64,000 nucleotides of DNA from Mesorhizobium sp. (GCA_004020315.1 SAQG01000017.1:1-64000), one strand, 5' to 3'; positions 1 to 8,840 are shown, counted from the stretch's first letter. Program-made: numbers and translations. The notes: generated from the sequence alone by a model not told the origin.

Positions 1-5
1 TAAAA

Positions 6-48
6 CCGGACAACTCACGTGCTACCTAATCCGGACAACTCATCTGCT
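6..48. repeat. Two direct copies of CCGGACAACTCA spaced 25 bp apart
   Basis: The 12-mer CCGGACAACTCA occurs at 6-17 and 31-42, and both copies continue with two differing bases and then TGCT. Short repeated blocks of this kind occur near the ends of some insertion sequences, so this could be the edge of a mobile element lying left of the window. No transposase or complete terminal inverted repeat is visible, so the origin is unknown. Confidence 0.4.
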
Positions 49-127
49 TACGACATACCCCGCATGCGGACTTGAAACCACGGCCGCGATCGTCTATATC
101 AAGCTCAAATTCTTGGTCGGTATGGCG

Positions 128-159
128 AAGAGTGGGTCCACCCGGTCCCGCTCTTTTTT
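128..159 (+). terminator. Intrinsic terminator-like hairpin in the rimP leader
   Basis: AAGAGTGGG (128-136) pairs with CCCGCTCTT (147-155) over nine base pairs with one G-T wobble, across a 10-nt loop, and is followed by a run of T ending at 159. This is the form of a rho-independent terminator on the plus strand. It ends only 37 nt before the rimP start. It may end an upstream transcript, or act as an attenuator of the rimP-nusA-infB operon; the sequence alone does not decide. Confidence 0.65.
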
Positions 160-196
160 GTTACCTTCCGGCCGCCGATGAAGCGACAGGAATCGA

Positions 197-841
197 ATGA
201 CTGCAACGGTACCCGACAGCGACGACCGCATCATCCGCGAAAGCGGCATCGATGCGCGCATCGCGCTGATCGTGCAGCCGGTGCTGCGTGCCATCGGCTT
301 CCGCCTTGTCAGGGTGCATCTGACGGGCCAGAACGGGCTGACGCTGCAGATCATGGCCGAACGCGAGGACGGCACCATGACCGTCGAGGATTGCGAAGAG
401 GTCAGCCGGGCAGTGTCGCCGGCGCTCGATGTCGATGATCCGATCGAAAAGGCGTATCATCTCGAAGTGTCGTCGCCGGGTATCGACCGGCCGCTGGTCC
501 GCAAGTCGGATTTCGCGACCTGGACGGGTCATCTGGTGAAGGTGGAAACCTCGGTCCTTGTCGCCGACCGCAAGCGCTTCAAGGGCAAGATCGCCGAGAG
601 CGACGCGGACGGCGTCCTGATCGAGCGCGACAAGGCGGCCTATGGCGAAGAGCCGACGGTGCGTGTGCCCTACGATGCGATTGCCGAAGCACGGCTGATC
701 CTGACAGACGATCTTATCCGCGACGCACTGTCGACGGACAACAGGGCCCGCAAGGAAGCCAAGAAGCGCCGCGGCGAACCCGAAGACGCGCCAGAGGGCG
801 CAGAAGCGGGCGCGGAAGATGAAACCGAACAGGAAATGTGA
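197..841 (+). CDS. rimP: Ribosome maturation factor RimP
   Basis: RimP is a cytoplasmic factor needed for late maturation of the 30S ribosomal subunit. The 214-residue product has the family layout: an N-terminal alpha/beta domain containing the QIMAE stretch and the conserved segment VSSPGIDRPL near residues 93-102, then a C-terminal SH3-like barrel. The tail from about residue 175 is charged and rich in Lys, Arg and Glu, as in rhizobial members that exceed the roughly 150-residue E. coli protein. The start ATG at 197 follows AGCGACAGG. It is the first gene of the rimP-nusA-ylxR-infB-rbfA-truB order that is typical of bacteria. Confidence 0.95.
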   Translation: MTATVPDSDDRIIRESGIDARIALIVQPVLRAIGFRLVRVHLTGQNGLTLQIMAEREDGTMTVEDCEEVSRAVSPALDVDDPIEKAYHLEVSSPGIDRPLVRKSDFATWTGHLVKVETSVLVADRKRFKGKIAESDADGVLIERDKAAYGEEPTVRVPYDAIAEARLILTDDLIRDALSTDNRARKEAKKRRGEPEDAPEGAEAGAEDETEQEM

Positions 842-889
842 TTGGGCTGCCGGGCGCAAAGGCTCGGCAACAAGCTCGGGAGAAAAAAG

Positions 890-2485
890 ATGGTTGTAAG
901 CGCAAACAGGCTTGAACTGCTGCAGATCGCCGATGCGGTCGCGCGTGAGAAGTCGATCGACAAGTCGATCGTCATCGCCGCCATGGCCGATGCGATCCAG
1001 AAGGCTGCGCGCTCGCGCTATGGCCAGGAAACCAACATCCGTGCTGACATCAATCCGAATACCGGCGAGATGAAGCTGCAGCGGCTGATGGAAGTGGTCG
1101 AGAAGGTCGACGATTATGCGACGCAGATCGCCATATCCTCGGCACGCGAGCGCAATCCCGACGCCCAGCTCGGCGACTTCATTGCCGAACAGCTGCCGCC
1201 GATGGATTTCGGCCGCATCGCCGCCCAGTCGGCCAAGCAGGTCATCGTGCAGAAGGTGCGCGAAGCCGAGCGTGACCGCCAGTATGACGAGTACAAGGAT
1301 CGCATCGGCGAGATCGTCAACGGCACCGTCAAACGCGTCGAATACGGCAACGTCATCGTCGACCTCGGCCGCGGCGAGGCGATCATCCGCCGCGACGAGC
1401 TGATCCCGCGCGAGAACTACAAATATGGCGATCGCGTCCGCGCCTATGTCTATGACGTGCGCCGCGAGCAGCGCGGTCCGCAGATCTTCCTGTCGCGCAC
1501 CCATCCGCAGTTCATGGCGAAGCTGTTCACCATGGAAGTGCCGGAAATCTACGACGGCATTATTGAGATCAAGTCGGTCGCCCGCGATCCAGGTTCGCGT
1601 GCCAAGATCGCCGTCATCTCGCGTGACAGTTCCATCGATCCGGTCGGCGCCTGCGTCGGCATGCGCGGCAGCCGCGTTCAGGCGGTGGTCGGCGAATTGC
1701 AGGGCGAGAAGATCGACATCATTCCGTGGTCGCCTTCGGCCGCTTCCTTCATCGTCAACGCGCTGCAGCCGGCGGAAGTCGCCAAGGTCGTGCTCGACGA
1801 GGACGCCGAACGCATCGAGGTCGTGGTGCCGGACGACCAGCTGTCGCTGGCCATCGGCCGCCGCGGCCAGAACGTCCGGCTCGCCTCGCAGCTCACCGGC
1901 TGGGATATCGATATCCTGACCGAGCAGGAAGAGAGCGAGCGCCGCCAGAAGGAGTTCGTCGAACGCTCGGCTCTGTTCATGGATGCGCTCAACGTCGACG
2001 AGATGGTCGGCCAGGTGCTCGCCTCCGAAGGCTTCACCAGCGTCGAGGAAGTCGCCTATGTCGATGCCGACGAGATCGCGTCGATCGACGGCTTCGACGA
2101 GGACACTGCCTCGGAAATCCAGGCCCGCGCCCGCGAATATCTGGAGAAGATCGAATCCGAGCATGACGAGAAGCGCAAGGCGCTGGGCGTCAAGGACGAG
2201 TTGCGTGAGATTCCCGGCGTGACCACCGCCATGATGGTGACGCTCGGCGAGGACGGCGTGAAGACGATCGAGGATTTCGCCGGCTATGCCGCCGATGACC
2301 TGACCGGCTGGAAGGAACGCAAGGACGGCGAGACGAAGGTGTTCCCAGGCGTGCTCGCCAGTCACGGCGTGTCGCGCGCCGATGCCGAGCAGATGGTTCT
2401 GGCCGCCCGCCTCAAGGCCGGCTGGATCACCGAAGACGAGCTCGCGGCCGAAGACGTCCCGGCTGACGAAGCCGTTGGTGCGTGA
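890..2485 (+). CDS. nusA: Transcription termination/antitermination protein NusA
   Basis: NusA binds RNA polymerase and nascent RNA and controls pausing, termination and antitermination. The 531-residue protein shows an N-terminal polymerase-binding domain (about 1-125), an S1 domain (about 130-200, around GEIVNGTVKRVEYGNVIVDL), tandem KH domains (about 230-345, ending near IGRRGQNVRLASQL) and two C-terminal helix-hairpin-helix acidic repeats (about 365-500). The reading frame extends back to a TTG directly after the rimP stop, but the ATG at 890 is preferred because GGGAG lies 7-8 nt before it and translation then begins with the usual NTD (MVVSANRLELLQIADAVA). It follows rimP by 48 nt. Confidence 0.96.
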   Translation: MVVSANRLELLQIADAVAREKSIDKSIVIAAMADAIQKAARSRYGQETNIRADINPNTGEMKLQRLMEVVEKVDDYATQIAISSARERNPDAQLGDFIAEQLPPMDFGRIAAQSAKQVIVQKVREAERDRQYDEYKDRIGEIVNGTVKRVEYGNVIVDLGRGEAIIRRDELIPRENYKYGDRVRAYVYDVRREQRGPQIFLSRTHPQFMAKLFTMEVPEIYDGIIEIKSVARDPGSRAKIAVISRDSSIDPVGACVGMRGSRVQAVVGELQGEKIDIIPWSPSAASFIVNALQPAEVAKVVLDEDAERIEVVVPDDQLSLAIGRRGQNVRLASQLTGWDIDILTEQEESERRQKEFVERSALFMDALNVDEMVGQVLASEGFTSVEEVAYVDADEIASIDGFDEDTASEIQARAREYLEKIESEHDEKRKALGVKDELREIPGVTTAMMVTLGEDGVKTIEDFAGYAADDLTGWKERKDGETKVFPGVLASHGVSRADAEQMVLAARLKAGWITEDELAAEDVPADEAVGA

Positions 2486-2523
2486 GGTGAAACCGCATCG
2501 CACACAACCCGCCCTTGGACGAG

Positions 2524-3174
2524 ATGAACGATCGCACTTGCATCGTCACGCGCAGACAGGCCGAACCGGATGAACTGATCCGTTTCGTCGTCGGCCCGGA
2601 TTCGGCCGTCGTTCCGGATATCAAGAAAAACCTGCCCGGCCGCGGTTGCTGGGTGACGGCCGACCGCCTACATATCGAAAAGGCGGCAGCGAAAAACCTG
2701 TTCGCTCGCGCCTTCAAGGCGCAGGTGACCGTGCCGACCGATCTCGGCGGCATGGTCGACGGGCTGCTTTCCAGATACGCTCTGGGCATGCTCGGTTTTG
2801 CCCGCAAGGCAGGCGCGATCGCGCTCGGCGCCACCAAGGTCGAGAGCGCGGTGCGTGGTGGGCTGGCGCTTTTCGTGTTGCATGCGACCGAAGCGTCAGA
2901 TGACGGCGTGCGCAAGATCAGCCAGGCGCGACGGGCAACCGTCCACCTTGGTGGCCCCGCCATCCTTGCCTACAAACTTTTCTCCGAGGCCGAGTTGAGC
3001 TTGGCATTGGGGGGTACAAATGTGATACATGCTGCCGTTCTCGCGGGAGACGCGGGCAGGGCGGTCCAGAAGCGCATGGTTGCGCTCGACCGGTATCGGG
3101 GCGGTTCCCCGGACGATCTGGCAATGCTTGCGGCCGTTGCTGACGAAGATGATGCCGCAGAGGATATGGAATGA
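2524..3174 (+). CDS. YlxR (DUF448) fused to a YlxQ/L7Ae-like RNA-binding domain
   Basis: An RNA-binding protein of 216 residues found between nusA and infB. Residues 1-80 match the YlxR/DUF448 family, with RTCIVTRR and the conserved LPGRGCWVTAD segment. Residues from about 90 to 195 resemble the L7Ae/L30e fold (LGFARKAGAIALGATKVESAVR), the domain that forms the separate gene ylxQ in Firmicutes. The ATG at 2524 is preferred over the TTG at 2515 because it begins at the usual MNDRTC and has GGA 4-6 nt upstream. The 3' end overlaps infB as ATGA, which implies translational coupling. The exact role is not established here; RNA binding in ribosome or transcription control is the family expectation. 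Confidence 0.88.
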   Translation: MNDRTCIVTRRQAEPDELIRFVVGPDSAVVPDIKKNLPGRGCWVTADRLHIEKAAAKNLFARAFKAQVTVPTDLGGMVDGLLSRYALGMLGFARKAGAIALGATKVESAVRGGLALFVLHATEASDDGVRKISQARRATVHLGGPAILAYKLFSEAELSLALGGTNVIHAAVLAGDAGRAVQKRMVALDRYRGGSPDDLAMLAAVADEDDAAEDME

Positions 3175-5738
3175 GCGATACGAAATCGGGCGACGACAAG
3201 ACGTTGAGTGTTACGCCGAAGAAGACCTTGACGCTGAAGCGCCCCGGTACGGAACAGGGCACCGTGCGCCAGAGCTTCTCGCATGGCCGCACCAAGGCGG
3301 TCGTGGTCGAGACCAAGAAGCGCAAGTTCTCGCTGCCCGGCGACAAGCCGGAGCCGGCCGCTGCGCCTGTGTCCGTGTTCACGCCGAAGCCGCCGGTCGC
3401 GGCAGCGCCCGTTGTGCAGGAAGCGCCCAAGGCGCCGCCGCCTCCGCCGCCGGTCGAACGCGGCGGCATGGTCCTGAACGAATTGTCGCGCAATGAGATG
3501 GAGGCGCGCCGCCGGGCTCTTGAGGGTTCGAAGGTGCGCGATGTCGAGGATCGCCAGCGCGCCATCGAAGAAGCCAAGCGCCGCGCCGAGGATGAAGAGC
3601 GCCGCCGTCGCGAGCGCGAAGAATCCGCGCGCCGCCAGGCCGAGGAAGAAGCCCGGCTGCAGGCCGAGGCCGAATCTCGCCGGCGTGCCGAGGAAGAGGC
3701 GCGTCGCCGCGCGCCGCTGGCCGCCGAACTGGCGACGGTCGACGACGAGGACCTCAAGCCGAAGCGCACCGGCGCCGGTGCGCCGGTGCGCCGTCCGGTC
3801 ACGCCCGAAGTGGCGCGTCCTGCCAAGCCGACCAAGGGCGAGGAAGATCGCCGCCGCGGCAAGCTGACGCTGAATGCCGCACTTTCCGATGAGGATGCGC
3901 GAGCGCGTTCGCTGTCGTCGATGCGTCGGCGGCAGGAGAAATTCAAGCGCGCGCTGCATAATGAACCGCGCGAGAAGGTCATGCGCGAAGTGATACTGCC
4001 AGAAACCATCACCATCCAGGAACTGGCGCAGCGCATGTCCGAGCGCGCCGTCGATGTGGTCAAGTTCTTCATGAAACAGGGCCAGATCCTGAAGCCGGGC
4101 GACGTCATCGACGCCGACACGGCCGAGCTGGTCGCCACCGAGTTCGGCCACACGGTTCGCCGCGTCGCCGAGTCCGACATCGAGGAAGGCCTCTTCAACA
4201 TCGCCGATCGCCCCGAAGATCTCGAGCCGCGTCCGCCGGTGGTGACCATCATGGGCCATGTCGACCACGGCAAGACGTCGCTGCTCGATGCCATCCGCAA
4301 TGCCAACGTCGTGTCCGGCGAGGCCGGCGGCATCACCCAGCATATCGGCGCCTATCAGGTCGAGAAGAACGGTCACAAGATCACCTTCATCGACACGCCC
4401 GGCCACGCCGCCTTCACGGCGATGCGCGCCCGCGGCGCCCAGGCGACCGACATCGCCATCCTCGTGGTGGCGGCCGACGACAGCGTGATGCCGCAGACGA
4501 TCGAATCGATCAGCCATGCCAAGGCGGCCGGCGTTCCGATCATTGTGGCGATCAACAAGATCGATAAGCATGACGCCGATCCGCAGAAGGTGCGCTCGGA
4601 ACTGCTGCGCCACGAAGTCTTCGTCGAATCGATGGGCGGCGAGGTGCTGGACGTCGAAGTCTCGGCGACCAAGGGCACCAATCTCGACAAGCTGCTCGAA
4701 GCGATCCTGCTGCAGGCCGAAATCCTCGACCTAAAAGCCAATCCGGACCGCACCGCCGAGGGCGTTGTCATCGAGGCCCAGCTCGACAAGGGCCGCGGCC
4801 CCGTCGCCACCGTGCTGGTCCAGACCGGCACCCTGATGCCCGGCGACATCCTCGTTGCCGGCAACGAATGGGGCCGGGTGCGCGCGCTGGTCAACGACCG
4901 CGGCGGGCAGATCAAGGAAGCGCCGCCGGCTATGCCGGTGGAAGTGCTCGGTCTGCAGGGAACCCCGCAGGCCGGCGACCGTTTCGCCGTGGTCAACAAC
5001 GAGGCCCGCGCCCGCGAGATCACCGAATATCGCCAGCGTCTGGCGCGTGAGAAGGCGGTGGCCAAGCATGCCGGCCAGCGCGGCTCGCTCGAACAGATGA
5101 TGTCGCAACTGCAGACGAGCGGGCTGAAGGAATTCCCGCTGGTCATCAAGGGCGACGTGCAGGGCTCGATCGAGGCGATCAGCGCGGCGCTGGACAAGCT
5201 CGGCACCGACGAGGTGCGTGCGCGCATCGTTCATGCGGGCGCTGGCGGCATCACCGAAAGCGACGTGTCGCTGGCGGAAACCTCGGGTGCCGCGATCATC
5301 GGCTTCAACGTTCGCGCCAATGTGCAGGCGCGTGCGGCGGCCGCGGCTGCCGGCATCGAGATCCGCTACTACTCGATCATCTACAACCTCGTGGATGACG
5401 TGAAGGCGGCGCTCTCCGGCCTGCTGTCGCCGGAGCGTCGCGAGACCTTCATCGGCAATGCCGAGATCCTCGAGATCTTCGACATCACCAAGGTTGGCAA
5501 GATCGCCGGCTGCCGTGTCACCGAAGGCAAGGTCGAACGCGGTGCGGGCGTTCGCCTGATCCGCGACAACGTCGTCATCCACGAAGGCACGCTGAAGACG
5601 CTGAAGCGCTTCAAGGACGAAGTTGCGGAAGTTCCGGGTGGCCAGGAATGCGGCATGGCCTTCCAGAACTACGAAGACATGCGCGTCGGCGACGTCATCG
5701 AGTGCTTCCGCGTCGAGATGGTGACCAGAACGCTCTGA
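3171..5738 (+). CDS. infB: Translation initiation factor IF-2
   Basis: IF-2 is the GTPase that delivers initiator fMet-tRNA to the 30S subunit. The 855-residue product has a low-complexity charged N-terminal region (about 1-270, with Pro-rich and Arg/Glu-rich coiled segments), the IF2_N domain (about 275-330), the G domain with GHVDHGKT at 362-369, DTPGH near 408 and NKID near 462, then domains II, III and IV to the end. The start codon overlaps the ylxR-like stop (ATGA). The length is usual for alphaproteobacterial IF-2. It is the main translation factor gene of this operon. Confidence 0.98.
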   Translation: MSDTKSGDDKTLSVTPKKTLTLKRPGTEQGTVRQSFSHGRTKAVVVETKKRKFSLPGDKPEPAAAPVSVFTPKPPVAAAPVVQEAPKAPPPPPPVERGGMVLNELSRNEMEARRRALEGSKVRDVEDRQRAIEEAKRRAEDEERRRREREESARRQAEEEARLQAEAESRRRAEEEARRRAPLAAELATVDDEDLKPKRTGAGAPVRRPVTPEVARPAKPTKGEEDRRRGKLTLNAALSDEDARARSLSSMRRRQEKFKRALHNEPREKVMREVILPETITIQELAQRMSERAVDVVKFFMKQGQILKPGDVIDADTAELVATEFGHTVRRVAESDIEEGLFNIADRPEDLEPRPPVVTIMGHVDHGKTSLLDAIRNANVVSGEAGGITQHIGAYQVEKNGHKITFIDTPGHAAFTAMRARGAQATDIAILVVAADDSVMPQTIESISHAKAAGVPIIVAINKIDKHDADPQKVRSELLRHEVFVESMGGEVLDVEVSATKGTNLDKLLEAILLQAEILDLKANPDRTAEGVVIEAQLDKGRGPVATVLVQTGTLMPGDILVAGNEWGRVRALVNDRGGQIKEAPPAMPVEVLGLQGTPQAGDRFAVVNNEARAREITEYRQRLAREKAVAKHAGQRGSLEQMMSQLQTSGLKEFPLVIKGDVQGSIEAISAALDKLGTDEVRARIVHAGAGGITESDVSLAETSGAAIIGFNVRANVQARAAAAAAGIEIRYYSIIYNLVDDVKAALSGLLSPERRETFIGNAEILEIFDITKVGKIAGCRVTEGKVERGAGVRLIRDNVVIHEGTLKTLKRFKDEVAEVPGGQECGMAFQNYEDMRVGDVIECFRVEMVTRTL

Positions 5739-5761
5739 GTTCGAGTATTCCAGACCAAACC

Positions 5762-5787
5762 GGGCGGTGGTCGAAAGGCCGCCGCCC
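5762..5787 (+). promoter_or_regulatory. 11-bp hairpin closed by a GAAA tetraloop, infB-rbfA spacer
   Basis: GGGCGGTGGTC (5762-5772) pairs along its full length with GGCCGCCGCCC (5777-5787), using two G-U pairs, around the loop GAAA. A GNRA loop on a perfect GC-rich stem is a very stable RNA element. No T-run follows on either strand, so it is not a classical intrinsic terminator. It sits 24 nt after infB and 62 nt before rbfA. A role in RNA processing, stability or partial termination is inference. Confidence 0.65.
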
Positions 5788-5849
5788 AAACCATATGAGA
5801 CATGCGGCACGGTCCCATCCCGTGCCTCACGATTTCAGGATAGAGAAAA

Positions 5850-6275
5850 ATGCCTCGTTCAACCACGTCAGGCCCATCCCAGCGCATGCTTCGCGTCGGC
5901 GAGCAGGTGCGCCATGCGCTGTCGGAAACGTTGCAGCGCGGCGATATCACCGATCCGCTGATCGAGAATGCGGTGGTTTCGGTCTCGGAAGTGCGCATGT
6001 CGCCCGATCTGAAGATCGCCACCGCCTTTGTCTCGCCGCTCGGCGCTGGCGATGCCGATGCGGTGGTCGAAGCGCTCAACAAGCATGCCAAATTCGTGCG
6101 CGGCCGCGTCTCAGGCGCGCTCCGGCAGATGAAGTACATGCCCGAGTTCCGCTTCCGGCTCGACACCTCCTTCGATAATTTCGCCAGGATCAACGATCTC
6201 TTGAAGTCGCCCGAAGTGGCGCGCGATCTCGGCCCCGACGACCAGAATAAAGACACCGATAAGGACGAAAAATAG
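5850..6275 (+). CDS. rbfA: Ribosome-binding factor A
   Basis: RbfA is a small KH-fold protein that binds the 30S subunit and supports 16S rRNA 5' end maturation and cold adaptation. The 141-residue product carries the family core: a helix with QRMLRVGEQVRHALSETL near the N terminus, VSVSEVRMSPDLKIATAFVS in the middle and the closing PEFRFRLDTSFDNFARINDLL. The tail (about 125-141) is acidic and Lys-rich. The ATG at 5850 follows GGATAGAGAAAA. The last base of its stop codon is the first base of the truB GTG start, so the two are translationally coupled. Confidence 0.96.
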   Translation: MPRSTTSGPSQRMLRVGEQVRHALSETLQRGDITDPLIENAVVSVSEVRMSPDLKIATAFVSPLGAGDADAVVEALNKHAKFVRGRVSGALRQMKYMPEFRFRLDTSFDNFARINDLLKSPEVARDLGPDDQNKDTDKDEK

Positions 6276-7243
6276 TGGCGCGTCGCGGCAAGAAGAAGGG
6301 TCGGCCGATCTCCGGCTGGCTGGTGCTGGACAAGCCCGTCGGCATGGGTTCGACCGAAGCCGTCTCCAAGATCAAATGGTTGTTCCAGGCGGAAAAGGCT
6401 GGCCATGCCGGCACGCTCGACCCGCTCGCTTCCGGCATGCTGCCGATTGCGCTCGGCGAAGCGACCAAGACCGTGCCCTATGTCCAGGATGGCGCCAAGG
6501 TCTACCGCTTCACCGTTGCCTGGGGTGAGGAGCGTTCGACCGACGACCTCGAAGGGCCGGTGACGAAAAGCTCCGACCAGCGTCCGGCAGAAGCCGATGT
6601 GCTTTTGCTGATGCCGAAATACACTGGCATCATCATGCAGACGCCGCCGCAATTTTCGGCCATCAAGATCGCAGGCGAGCGCGCCTATGACCTTGCCCGA
6701 GACGGCGCGACGGTCGACATCCCGGCGCGGGAAATCGAGATCGGCCGCCTCGACCTGATCGAGCACACTGCTGATCGTACCGTTTTTGAGGTCGAATGCG
6801 GCAAGGGCACTTATGTGCGCTCGCTGGCCCGCGACATGGGCCGCGATCTCGGCTGTTTCGGCCACATCGCCGAACTGCGCCGGATCGAGGTCGAGCCGTT
6901 CACGCAGGAAGACTTCGTCACCATCGCCGAGCTGGAAGCCGCCCGCTTCGGCGAACAAGGCGACGAAGGTTCGGATTCAGCGGACACGGTGGATGTGCCG
7001 GTCGACTTCGACGCCATCGACGCGCTTCTGGTCGACACATCAGCCGCGCTCGACTGCCTGCCGCAGATAGCGATCAGCGACGACGCGGCAACAAAAATCC
7101 GCCTTGGCAATCCGGTCATCATCCGTGGCCGCGACGCCCCGGTGGAAGCCGAGGAAGCCTGCGCCACGGCGCGCGGCAAGCTGGTCGCCATCGGCGCCAT
7201 CGAACAAGGCATGTTCAAGCCGAAGCGGGTCTTTGCCGGGTGA
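6275..7243 (+). CDS. truB: tRNA pseudouridine(55) synthase TruB
   Basis: TruB converts U55 of tRNA to pseudouridine in the T arm. The 322-residue protein has the catalytic motif GHAGTLDPLASG with Asp49 as the nucleophile, and the conserved KTYVRSLARD-type segment here read as GKGTYVRSLARDMG near 178-191. The start is GTG at 6275, sharing one base with the rbfA stop. An extra acidic stretch (about 228-250) separates the catalytic domain from the C-terminal domain. It closes the rimP operon order. Confidence 0.96.
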   Translation: MARRGKKKGRPISGWLVLDKPVGMGSTEAVSKIKWLFQAEKAGHAGTLDPLASGMLPIALGEATKTVPYVQDGAKVYRFTVAWGEERSTDDLEGPVTKSSDQRPAEADVLLLMPKYTGIIMQTPPQFSAIKIAGERAYDLARDGATVDIPAREIEIGRLDLIEHTADRTVFEVECGKGTYVRSLARDMGRDLGCFGHIAELRRIEVEPFTQEDFVTIAELEAARFGEQGDEGSDSADTVDVPVDFDAIDALLVDTSAALDCLPQIAISDDAATKIRLGNPVIIRGRDAPVEAEEACATARGKLVAIGAIEQGMFKPKRVFAG

Positions 7244-7287
7244 ATCCCGTCGTCTAATCTCGATCAGACGTAACATTCGAGGGGCAC

Positions 7288-8382
7288 ATGGCAAAGGCCG
7301 AGACGATCAAGAAGCGGGCGCCGGTGACAGCACGGCGACCGCCGGTCGGCGCATCACCGGGCACACTGATCGCCGACCCGGCGGCGCGTCGCAGCGAACT
7401 GCGACTGACACTGATGTCGCCCGACAAATTCGAGACAATCGAAAATGCCAGTATCGACGACGTCAGCGCTCATTGCGACGCATGGCCGGTCATCTGGCTC
7501 GATTGCACCGGTCTCGCCAACATTCCGCTGATCGAGGAGATCGGCCGGATTTTCAGCCTGCATCCGCTGGCGCTGGAAGACGTCGTCAACACCGGCCAGC
7601 GGCCGAAGGTGGATTTCTTTGAGGACCATGCCTTCGTGGTCGTGAGGATGATCGACGACGTCACCGCGCATCGTTACGAGCAGATCGCGGTCTTCTTCGG
7701 CAGGAACTTCGTCGTCACGTTCCAGGAGCGCGAAGGCGACCCGTTCGATCCCGTGCGCAAGCGCATCGAAAGCTCGATGCCCAACCGGTTGCGTACACGC
7801 GGTGCTGACTATCTCGCCTATGCGCTGATCGACGCCATTGTCGACAGCTATTTCCCGCCGATCGAGACTGCCGGCGAATTGGTCGACAGCATCGAGGACC
7901 AGATGCTGCGCGCAGCGGACAAGCGCCAGATGCAGCGGCTTCACGAGTTGCGGCGCGACGCCAATGTGCTGAAGGGGGTCCTTTGGCCGATGCGCGACGC
8001 GCTGGCGACACTGATCCGCAACGACGTGTCCTACGTGAAGCCCGAGACCAAGGTTTTCCTGAACGACACGCTCGATCACTCGCTTCGGCTCATCGAACTG
8101 GTCGAAACCCAGCGCGACATGTTGACCGGTCTGATCGAGATGCATCTGTCGCTGAGCCAGGCACGCACCAGCGACGTCATCAGCTATCTGACGATCGTCT
8201 CGGTGATCTTCATCCCGCTTACCTTTCTCGTCGGCGTCTGGGGCATGAATTTCGATCCCGAAGCCTCGCCATGGAACATGCCGGAGCTGAAGGCCCACTA
8301 CGGCTATCCGGCCGCGCTCGGGTTCATGGCCCTTGTCGCGTTCGGGCTTATCGCTTTCTTCAGATGGAAGAAGTGGCTTTAG
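7288..8382 (+). CDS. corA: CorA-family magnesium/cobalt transporter
   Basis: A 364-residue inner-membrane channel for divalent cations, mainly Mg2+. The large N-terminal cytoplasmic part (about 1-300) ends in a long helix. Two membrane helices follow at about 305-325 and 340-360, separated by the family signature GMN in the context VGVWGMNFDPEASPWNMPEL. The ATG at 7288 follows GAGGGGC with good spacing. It lies 44 nt after truB on the same strand and may be read from the same transcript, although it has no functional link to ribosome assembly. Substrate preference (Mg, Co, Ni or Zn) cannot be read from the sequence. Confidence 0.92.
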   Translation: MAKAETIKKRAPVTARRPPVGASPGTLIADPAARRSELRLTLMSPDKFETIENASIDDVSAHCDAWPVIWLDCTGLANIPLIEEIGRIFSLHPLALEDVVNTGQRPKVDFFEDHAFVVVRMIDDVTAHRYEQIAVFFGRNFVVTFQEREGDPFDPVRKRIESSMPNRLRTRGADYLAYALIDAIVDSYFPPIETAGELVDSIEDQMLRAADKRQMQRLHELRRDANVLKGVLWPMRDALATLIRNDVSYVKPETKVFLNDTLDHSLRLIELVETQRDMLTGLIEMHLSLSQARTSDVISYLTIVSVIFIPLTFLVGVWGMNFDPEASPWNMPELKAHYGYPAALGFMALVAFGLIAFFRWKKWL

Positions 8383-8564
8383 CCGAAGGGAAATCTTTGT
8401 TTGTGCAGCAAAAAGCCGGCTTGTGAATTGGGCTGGTGTTTTTGCCTGAATTGCACTATATGCGCCGCAGCATCGTGCAATGACACGTTGCTTGTACCGG
8501 CCCCTGCTGGACGACATCCCGGCCGAGGGCGTCCCGTTTCCTCAAACAGATAAGGAAAAACACG

Positions 8565-8834
8565 ATGTCGATTACTGCCGAGCGCAAGAAGGAATTGATG
8601 GGAGAATTCGCAACCGCCAAGGGCGATACCGGGTCTCCGGAAGTCCAGGTGGCCATCCTTTCCGAGCGCATCAAGAACCTGACCGACCATTTCAAGGACC
8701 ACAAGAAGGATAACCATTCCCGCCGTGGTCTGCTCGCCCTCGTCTCCCAGCGCCGCAGCCTGCTTGATTATCTCAAGCGCAAGGATGACGCGCGCTATCA
8801 GACGCTGATCGAGAAGCTCGGTCTGCGCCGTTGA
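8565..8834 (+). CDS. rpsO: 30S ribosomal protein S15
   Basis: S15 binds the central domain of 16S rRNA and is an early assembly protein. The 89-residue product matches the family in full: MSITAERKKELMGEFA, the GSPEVQVAILSERI segment and HSRRGLLALVSQRRSLLDYLKR, ending at LGLRR. The ATG at 8565 follows AGATAAGGAAAAAC, which supplies a strong ribosome site. The 182-bp spacer after corA should hold its promoter. As in many bacteria, it precedes pnp. Confidence 0.98.
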   Translation: MSITAERKKELMGEFATAKGDTGSPEVQVAILSERIKNLTDHFKDHKKDNHSRRGLLALVSQRRSLLDYLKRKDDARYQTLIEKLGLRR

Positions 8835-8840
8835 CGAATT

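Noticed and set aside
161..2503. 780-residue minus-strand open frame over rimP and nusA
   Set aside because: It lies opposite two well-recognised genes, has no family features and reflects the high GC third-position bias that keeps antisense frames open.
2970..4613. 547-residue minus-strand frame over ylxR and infB
   Set aside because: Arg/Ala/Leu-rich shadow of the infB reading frame with no recognisable domain.
5762..5787. Rho-independent terminator after infB
   Set aside because: No T-run on either strand; kept instead as an RNA structure.
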